A stretch of DNA of 64,000 bases from Crossaster papposus (Eukaryota > Echinodermata > Asteroidea > Velatida > Solasteridae), in contig JBAIAA010000868.1 of assembly GCA_037893245.1 (NCBI GenBank), forward strand, positions 279,528 through 343,527, in the 5' to 3' direction. The notes beneath the pieces were generated by a model. The model had not been told where the DNA came from. It worked only from the letters and a program-made list of their open reading frames with translations, and did no database searches. How positions within the stretch are numbered: the stretch's first letter is position 1; every line of letters starts with the position of its first letter. Of this stretch, positions 57,400-64,000 are shown piece after piece. The translations under genes and the position numbers were made by a program.

Positions 57400-57948
57400 G
57401 GATTCGAAATCTAGAACCGCGTATTCCCAAACGATATGCGTATTCCCATTTGGACGGGCATCATGCTAAACCGCAATGTCGCGTTGCGGAAAACTCCGTT
57501 CAAGATGGAAAAAACTAAATATTCAAACCTAGTTTTGTTTATCACTTGCTGGGTTTGCTCTTTAGAAAACACATGATTCAAAGAGATCACAATCTGCTTT
57601 TTTATACCAACCATTTTTTGAGTTTGGAAAAACTCATCTTTACTGTTAAATTTGTCCTGAAAACCATCCTTTCCTTAATGACTAACGAAACGGAGCGTCT
57701 GTATTTAAGTTTAAATTTTTCGCTTGTCATTCCAATTTTGTTTGGTTTTGGGGGTTTATTAAATCACGGATATTCTTATGAATGAACTCATCAAAATAAA
57801 AAAAGCCCCTAATGTCAGTAATCATCGGTAATTTCCGTTTTTTGATCGTCCCTCTGTCATGAATAATGCATTTTATTTAATCTAGATTTGAAAATGGCAC
57901 ATGCGCACAACTGTATGTCGCTATACACAATGGCAGAAACAGCGGTGC
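57400..57948 (-). repeat. Right outer arm of element B
   Basis: Inverted partner of the left outer arm. It ends in GCGACATACAGTTGTGCGCA (complement) and GCGGTGC. A minus-strand open frame in this arm has no recognisable domain and is probably not a gene. Confidence 0.85.
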
Positions 57949-57971
57949 GAGGTTAACGGAGCCAGTGATAC

Positions 57972-57991
57972 CATGGAGCTATAGCTCCATG
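57972..57991. other. Perfect 20 bp palindrome beside element B
   Basis: CATGGAGCTATAGCTCCATG is perfectly self-complementary and sits just outside the right end of element B, flanked by ATACCATGG on both sides (direct copies). Confidence 0.7.
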
Positions 57992-57999
57992 TTATACCA

Positions 58000-60140
58000 T
58001 GGTGTGCATGGACATTTTGAACGGGTGTGGTTCGCAAACTGGGGTTTCATGGATTGATAACCCTTTTTTGTCAGTATTATATTATACCAAAAATTAGACA
58101 TCAGATCCTCTGATCCGATCCTCCTCCCTTCCTTCCTTTTCTCCACCTCCCCTCTTTTCCCCCACTTTTTTTCTCTGTTTTTCTCATTTTACCCGGGGGG
58201 CACGTGCCCCCGCGGCCCACCCCTGGATCCGCGCCCGCACGCCCTACCTACATCATAGCTCACGCGCCAGCATAACTGTATGCAGTATTTTAAGGCGGTC
58301 GTCGCCATATAATTTATGTAAATACGTATGTTCTTCGACGTCCACACACGTCAGAGCAGGAGCATGCAGAACAGGGATTTGGGACCGGGCTTTGTCTTCC
58401 CGACAATGAGCCAATCACATTGCAACGTGTGTTTTTCAACTTTTCTATAATAATTTAGACAGCTATGCATGTTTTCATAGTAATTTTGAAGTTATCATCC
58501 GTATTTATGGCCGTTTCATGGTTCAGATCTTCGTAAAAATAAAGTAAAACGTAAAAGCAAAGACCATACAACCCCGCGTGCTACGATCTTTGACAAAAAG
58601 TATTTTTTTTTACAGGAGTCTGATATTATACACCACGCCGGTTAAATATAGTTTAGCCAAACCCAAACAACGCCCCCTATTGTGTCCATATATAAAATAG
58701 TATAACAACAATCGAAAGTTAAGAGGCCCTCTAAACTTATTTTGTATATTATATTGTATATTTATTTGTATATTTCTGGTCATTCTAGCCAGTAAGAAGT
58801 TTGCAGCAGTTTTAATCTTATTCGATAATAATAATGACCGACAATAATATTAAAAAAAAAGAAACAACGGAAAAGTTGTATTTGCTTTAGAACTCAAATT
58901 TCCCAATTAAATTTTCGTAATTAAACTATATCAATTTATTAGCACAAAAAAGCTTGGTAGAGCGAGAAAAGCATCTTGATTCTGCTGCAGAGAGAGGCAG
59001 TCTTGTTCTACTTAAAGCCGTCTTTCAGAGAAGCTCTGCGCATGACGCTGCTCAAGGGTTCAGTGGTTGGTTCACTTCTGGGGAATTGCAGAACCGTGCG
59101 CATTTGTGGTTGGGATTTTATATGTGAATGAATGAGTTATTTTGTTACAATGAGTTTGTACACCAGAAACAGATAATATTTCCTTACCAAAAACCAACCC
59201 AATGTGTAATACCAACCTCAGTTTTAACATCTATGAAATTGAATTGATATTGCTAAAAGAGGGTGGGTTCACGTTTTCATCACACGTTTATGTATTTAAG
59301 CATTTCGTTCTAAAATGTCTTTAGTGCTAATGTTAAGTATAAACAGTTGTTTTGAGTATAAACAGTTAAAAATGTAGTAAAATGAAACGCCACTATACCG
59401 AACATTCGGCTATGCCAAACACTATCCTTGGTTCCATATTGTTGTGTACAAAAATACCAAACATTGTTGTTAAAAACAAAGTCAACGGATTAACAACATC
59501 TACCATACTTTACCCCCGATTGTGGATAATTCACACCTTAGCTCCATTTATCTGTATATTCGCATACGAGGTCGTGCACTAGAAATCTACAGTAAAATAA
59601 GAAAAAAACGAGATTTCATAGATGGTTGAAACAAGGCGCTCAATTCGAGCGATTCACAATACCTAGAAGCTGCCGTTGGAGGCGCAAATCCTGCTATACC
59701 CGCAGTGCATCATGGGGAAAAGTCGGCATCAGTTTGAAAAACGGTATTCATTTTGCATGAACTCATCAGTTTTTACGTCTTTTTTGGACGCGCACGATTA
59801 AAGTTCCATTTTTTTTCTGCAAATAACAATGTTTTAATCAACGACGCTTCCGGATACATTTATGTTTGTGTTGTACCTCGCGTGAACAATGAAGAAATAG
59901 ATATTTCACTACAGTATGATATACGGAAGAAGTCGACCGCAAAGTTTAAAAGTGGCTCTTTTGAGTCAAACGCTGGTGGCGCACTGCATTGTGATATCGC
60001 CCGAATTGTCTTCTGATTTGCATAAATAGTGCCGCGTGAGGTCGCTGTTTGCGCTGTATTTTTGCACTGCAGCGCGCGGCGTGGAATTCGGATGAATAAC
60101 GACGAACGCCATGCTGCACAAGGCTTCTGCTGAACGGCGG
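58000..60140. other. No gene; pyrimidine tract and GC-rich palindrome
   Basis: A C/T-rich tract at 58110-58180 leads to GGGGGCACGTGCCCCC (perfect 16 bp palindrome, 58196-58211) and a GC-rich stretch ending near 58240, which resembles a repeat 3' end. Nothing coding is recognised up to 60140; a plus-strand frame at 59753-60016 lacks motifs. Confidence 0.4.
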
Positions 60141-60149
60141 TAGGAAATC

Positions 60150-60219
60150 GCTATACCGAACGATCGATATACCGAACAAAATCTGTGGATCCCGTGGTGT
60201 TCATAACGGAGTTCCACTG
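60150..60219 (-). mobile_element. Single end of a pogo/Tigger-like transposon
   Basis: Read on the minus strand this is CAGTGGAACTCCGTTATGAA, then CACCACGGGATCC and GTTCGGTATATCGATCGTTC, next to a TA dinucleotide at 60220-60221. A CAGTGGAACTCCGTTAT-type end beside TA, with repeated TTCGGTATA words, resembles Tc1/mariner superfamily (Tigger/pogo-like) termini. The other end was not found. Confidence 0.35.
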
Positions 60220-60289
60220 TATCCTAACGCTACTTCAGCGGTTGTGTACAAAGGATGTATCCCTATCAGTACCGAGCGCGCCACCTGGG

Positions 60290-60537
60290 CTCAAAGTCGC
60301 ATGGACGTTCGCAACCAAGAGCTTGTATGTCCCCCATTATAATAGTCGTTAGTGACCAGCGTTCTCTGTTGGGCACGAGCTGCTATTGTTTGCAACTGAA
60401 ATGTGAACAGCGCCCTCTCCATTTGGGCAGCGCTGTGTGGTTTAGTATTGGTTTCAAACCGCTCAAAGAGACGCGCGCGCGCCCCCGAAAGGCGCTTCAC
60501 CTGCATACTCACGCCAGCCACTGACTTGGCCGCCATC
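60290..60537. promoter_or_regulatory. CpG-rich patch upstream of the piggyBac-like gene
   Basis: GC- and CpG-rich sequence (GAGACGCGCGCGCGCCCCCG near 60468) directly precedes the acidic N-terminal frame at about 60538. It could be the promoter of the transposase gene or of an unrelated transcript. Confidence 0.3.
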
Positions 60538-63109
60538 ATGGACGAAAACGCTTCTAGGATTTTGGAGGAAATCTTCGCAAATAGCGGTTTTAGATATGTC
60601 CGATGATGAATCTTCTGTAGCAACATCTGACGAAGTGATGGAGAGGCAACACAAACCTTTTCAACTTTGTCGGGAAAGCCAAACTACACGTAGGGAGGTT
60701 ACTAAAATTAAAAAGGGTATTCTCGAAATGTTTCGCATCCGACATTCACAGGCTACTGTAATGTAACCTTTGATTGTTGATGTCCTTTTGCAGGGAAATC
60801 ATCAAAAGCACTGAAGGTTTCAGTTTGCATTGCATAATCCAATGGAATCCAATAAGAAATTGATGAAAATATGGATTTAAATTTTTTTTATAGATGTTTT
60901 ATTAATTTTCTATTGATTGTAATTTTGTATCTATTTTTCTTTTTGTGTCCTGCGAAATAATAAATGAAATGAAATGAAAACAAAAAATGAGTGCAATTTT
61001 GTACCTGAATTATGCAAAGTCAAGTGTGATAATTTTGCATCCAAATCTAATTTCAGATAGGACTGCAAATGTAATGGTGACAAAAACAAATTCAAAATAC
61101 TGAATCGGGCCTTCAACTAATGAAATGACAGGCGGCAATAATAATCTTTAAAACGAGATTTAATTTCAGGAGATTTATTTTATTAAAAAAGTAGACTTAT
61201 TTCAGTGGGAACACTAGATACGAGCATCCAAAAACAGCATTGTAAGGACAGTTTGTCATTAAATGTAATACAACATTTGTGACCACCACCCCCCCCCCCC
61301 CCCACCCCCCCCCCCCCCCCCCCCACCCCCCAACAACAACAACAAAACAAGAAACAAACTACTTCATTTAATGAATGACCTTATTTGACACTGACGAATG
61401 GTCTCGAGCATCCTGTGAAATCAGCGCACCTGGTGTGCTGTTCTGTTTTAACAAAACTGATATTGTTTAGCAATTTCCAAAGATGGTTGGCCAACCGTCG
61501 TCCCAAAAAATACTAAACCTCGGATAAATCCGTTTGAGACCCCCCCCCCCCCCCTCCCCTCCCCAAAAGTCCCATTAACCTTTCTGAATGTTCCTGTTTC
61601 AGGTGTGGATGGAATAAAGCATGCACCTCTTACAGCAAGCGCCTATCGTAAAGAGACTGGCTGTACGGGAGATTTAAGTCACCTGTCGCCCATGCAAATA
61701 TTTCAGCTCTTCTTCTGCCAAGCATTGTGGGAGTTGATGGTGGATTAGACCAAATCGCTATGCCGACCAAACAATGTGTGCAGATGTGGCCATCATCAGC
61801 CTTCCTGGACTCTAACTACTGTTCCAGAAATTATAGCATTCGTGACCTTGCTTCTGTGCATGGGTTATCACAAAATGCCTCGCTACAGCATGCACTGGTC
61901 CAGGTCCGAAGTTCTGCGAAGTCCCCTGTATTCGGCGACCATGTTTCGCAATCGATTCACTGCAATCCTTCGATTTTTCCACCTTGCAACAACAGAGCTC
62001 AAACAGGTGATGCTCTCCCTGACAAACTGTCCAAGGTCCCGCCCGCTGCTCGACATTGTACTGCCATCCTTTCCTCGCATTTACAAGCCAGGCCGAAACC
62101 TCTCACCAGATAAGACAATGATCAAGTTTAAAGGCCGACTGGTTTCAAACAGTACATGCCACGAAAGTCCGCCAAATGGGGATTGAAATGTTTTTCATTG
62201 AACGAGTTAGAAACCGGTTATACATGTGCTTGGAAGGTGTTCACCGGCTCTCAGCCCACATCAAAGAAATCTAGTCGACCCTCCATTGGTTATGCTTCAA
62301 CACACCACCCGCCTAAAATTACATCTGCTGTGCATGTAGTCCTGGACCTAATGACAGGACTCAAACATAGGGGACATTTCATTTTTATGGACAATTGGTA
62401 CACTAGCCCAGCTCTCGTCTGCAAGTTGTCCACAGTAAAGTTTGGAGCTTGTGGAACTGCACGCTACACCACACTGGGGATTCCAGATTGTGCAAACCCA
62501 AAAAAAGTTACACACGAGAAGAGGTGCTGACCCCCAGTTTTACACTAAACTGTGCGTCGTTTGGCAGGATGCCAAGCGTGTAACTCTTCTCAAAATTGTT
62601 GGAAACTGCGATATCGACACGAAAGACAAAACAAGTTTGAGTGGACTTAATTCGTACGATCAAAAAACCTTCTGTCGTTAATGATTATAATACATACATG
62701 GGAGGAAGTGATCTCGCAGCACAAATGTGTCAGTACTACTCGCAAATCGATGAAATGGTGGAAAAGAGTTTTCGTGGCCATTCTTGACATCTGCTTCGTG
62801 AATGCTACCATTGTATACAACAACATCCCTACAAATCAGAACTTGACCACTTTGGATTTCAGGGTCAAGGTGATAGAAGAGCTTATTTCCACTTGGAAGC
62901 GCAACCCAGCTCAGCATGCCAGTCAAGTGTAACGTGGTTCCAGCCGCTTTCCGACTCGTCACTATCCTGTGAGAATTTTTGCCGGCAAAAAGCGCAACTG
63001 TGTTGTTTGCAGTACCAGAGCCAAGCGGAAACAAACTCGAACGAGTGGTAAACAGTGTGACAAACCAATGTGTGTACTACCATGCTTTGAGAAGTTTCAT
63101 AGTCTGTGA
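60538..63109 (+). pseudogene. piggyBac transposase gene, intron-containing and decayed
   Basis: A candidate N-terminal exon (60538-60757) encodes MDENASRILEEIFANSGF and, in another frame, an acidic DMSDDESSVATSDEVMERQ. A donor-like GTAATG is at 60758 and a strong acceptor (CTGTTTCAG) at 61602. From 61603: SHLSPMQIFQLFFCQALWEL, an in-frame TAG at about 61746, PEIIAFVTLLLCMGYHKMPR, FRNRFTAILRFFHLA, SPDKTMIKFKGRL (first catalytic Asp, SPDK), a frameshift near 62150, YMPRKSAKWGLKCFSLNELE, GHFIFMDNWYTSPALVCKL (second Asp, DNWYTSP), FGACGTARYTT, then after more shifts VVNDYNTYMGGSDLAAQM (third Asp) and KWWKRVFVAILDICFVNATI. The C-terminal Cys-rich zinc-binding region (CVVC...KQCDKPMCVLPCFEKFH) ends at 63109. 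The domain order is complete for piggyBac, but at least four frame breaks inactivate it. TTAA-bounded TIRs were not found. Confidence 0.85.
61285..61335. repeat. Poly-C tract in the putative intron
   Basis: Several long C runs broken by single A bases, followed by CAACAACAACAACAAAAC. A second C run lies at about 61539-61555. Confidence 0.9.
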
Positions 63110-63139
63110 TGAGCATTCACCTGAGCAAGTTTTATTGCG

Positions 63140-63194
63140 CCCCCACCCCCCCCCCCCCCCCATTATGTTGGAGTGATGGTGCACACACTGCTAG

Positions 63195-63230
<36 letters not shown>

Positions 63231-63300
63231 CGGGGGGGGGGGGGGGGGGGTGGGGCTGAGGGGGAGGGGGGGGGCTGGGGGGGGGGGGGGGGGGGCACTG
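63140..63300. repeat. Poly-C then long poly-G tracts
   Basis: C runs at 63142-63160 and near-continuous G from 63197 to 63295. The long Gly or Pro open frames across it are translations of homopolymer and not genes. Confidence 0.95.
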
Positions 63301-64000
63301 GTTGGATCGGGGGTTCCATCCACCGGTCCCTTACATGTAGGCCCAGGTCAATGAGGTGTTACATGGATCTAGGAGGCTTCTTGACTCAGGTCCATATGGC
63401 CCGGCAGGGCACGCCTTCAGGGGGGTTTGATTTTGCAGTAATATGACGAATGTTGGGGGACACATTAGTAACAAGTTGGTGGGGCGGCCAAGCAGACGGA
63501 TACACGGAGGGGGTGTGGGAAAGGATGTGGTTGGGCTATTTTGCTGGGGGAGGGGTGTGTGGTTGGCGGGAACTCCCACAGCGTCACATTTTTTGCATGC
63601 AGCAACGGCCAGGTTGAGGGGGGGGGTATGTGATATAGCGTAGTGGCAGGGACTGGGGGGGGTCTGGCTTGAACATGGTAGACGCGAAGAGGGGCCGCGT
63701 GTCAGACCACATACGGGGGGGGAGGGGGGGGTGTGTGAGGATGGGGTAATGGGTCTCTGGGTCCCCTTTGAAATGTCTTTGAGTGGTAGGGGTTATTAAC
63801 TACTATTGTTGGGACGGATGCACAAAGTGATGAATAAAGGGGATCGTACGTTGTGGGGGGGGTTGATGGGGGGGGTATAATTGTTCTTATAAGGGTTTAA
63901 TGTTCCCGATAAACCCATCTACATTGTGGGCACGGTTTTGGTCTATGGTATACGGACCTATAGTTGGGGTTATGGTACGGAGGGACTGTGATAGTTATAT
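63301..64000. other. G-run-rich terminal segment of doubtful quality
   Basis: This segment is strongly G+T skewed and studded with runs of 5-10 G every 30-80 bases (for example near 63619, 63655, 63714-63730, 63855-63875). Nothing coding is seen. It may be a genuine G-rich satellite-like region, or low-quality consensus next to an unresolved homopolymer. Confidence 0.5.

Larger units (their letters stand above)
53212..57948. mobile_element. Element B: ~4.7 kb giant inverted-repeat element
   Basis: The outer arms 53212-53775 and 57400-57948 are inverted copies: GCGACATACAGTTGTGCGCA and its complement, CGCTCCGTTTCGTTA and complement, ACAAAACTAGGTTTGAAT and complement. The inner arms about 54320-54960 and 56805-57380 continue the inversion with AGGTCAAAGGTCA-rich units. 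The left arm carries a ~510 bp insertion including a SINE. The central ~1.8 kb holds a small broken ORF resembling the tail of the element A protein. No transposase and no target duplication were identified. Its design parallels element A at 19915. Confidence 0.7.

Noticed and set aside
59372-60231. Complete Tigger-like element between 59372 and 60219
   Set aside because: The TATACCGAAC words at 59390 and 60150 are in the same orientation and the left side lacks the CAGTGGAAC end, so only one terminus is supported.
63106-63446. Long Gly-rich and Pro-rich open frames
   Set aside because: They are translations of poly-G and poly-C homopolymers; no other coding evidence.

Overview
This window looks like intergenic or intronic DNA from a metazoan, most likely a marine invertebrate deuterostome such as an echinoderm or a relative. 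That placement is inferred from AT-rich DNA with many short ACATGTAC dyads, GT-AG intron boundaries, a tRNA-Leu-like SINE, and a mix of CR1-like and L1-like LINEs, a Ty3/gypsy element, PIF/Harbinger and piggyBac. No bacterial genes, rRNA or CRISPR array are visible. Nearly every recognisable coding stretch belongs to a mobile element or a mobile-element-like gene, and nearly all are broken.

Layout. 0-9 kb: two adjacent foldback elements built from short degenerate words, a ~240 bp higher-order repeat ending in (GAAA)n, an 18 bp minisatellite, and a third foldback element. 9.8-16 kb: an L1-like ORF1 fragment (minus) and two decayed CR1-like LINEs (plus at 11.9-13.1 kb, minus at 14.2-15.8 kb). 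16.6-17.3 kb and 32.8-33.5 kb: two copies of a ~710 bp element in opposite orientation. 19.9-23.8 kb: element A, with terminal inverted repeats, inverted subterminal arrays carrying CRE-like sites, and a broken ORF resembling parts of Penelope-like retroelement proteins. 26-29 kb: a second L1-like ORF1 fragment and pieces of spliced genes. 32.2-35.3 kb: a spliced minus-strand gene of the metazoan integrase-core-domain family, assembled here from several exons.

36-39.4 kb: a MITE, a PIF/Harbinger element with perfect 20 bp TIRs and a TGT target duplication, an ORF1-like fragment and a TTAA-flanked MITE. 40.6-43 kb: a third CR1-like LINE with an internal duplication. 43.7-52.2 kb: a Ty3/gypsy retrotransposon with LTRs, gag, protease, RT, RNase H and integrase. 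All domains are disrupted, and the integrase is split by a 666 bp TA-flanked element. 53.2-57.9 kb: element B, a ~4.7 kb giant inverted repeat with DR1-type AGGTCA motifs, a nested SINE, and a small broken ORF whose C-terminus resembles that of element A. 60.5-63.1 kb: a decayed piggyBac transposase gene with a likely intron. The final ~0.9 kb is G-rich low-complexity sequence of doubtful quality.

The strongest candidate for something undescribed is the pair A and B. They share an architecture (terminal inverted repeats, inverted subterminal tandem arrays full of palindromic transcription-factor-like sites, and a short ORF with a Penelope-like tail) although their DNA repeats differ. The second candidate is the set of foldback elements whose arms consist of many copies of a 10-14 bp word.
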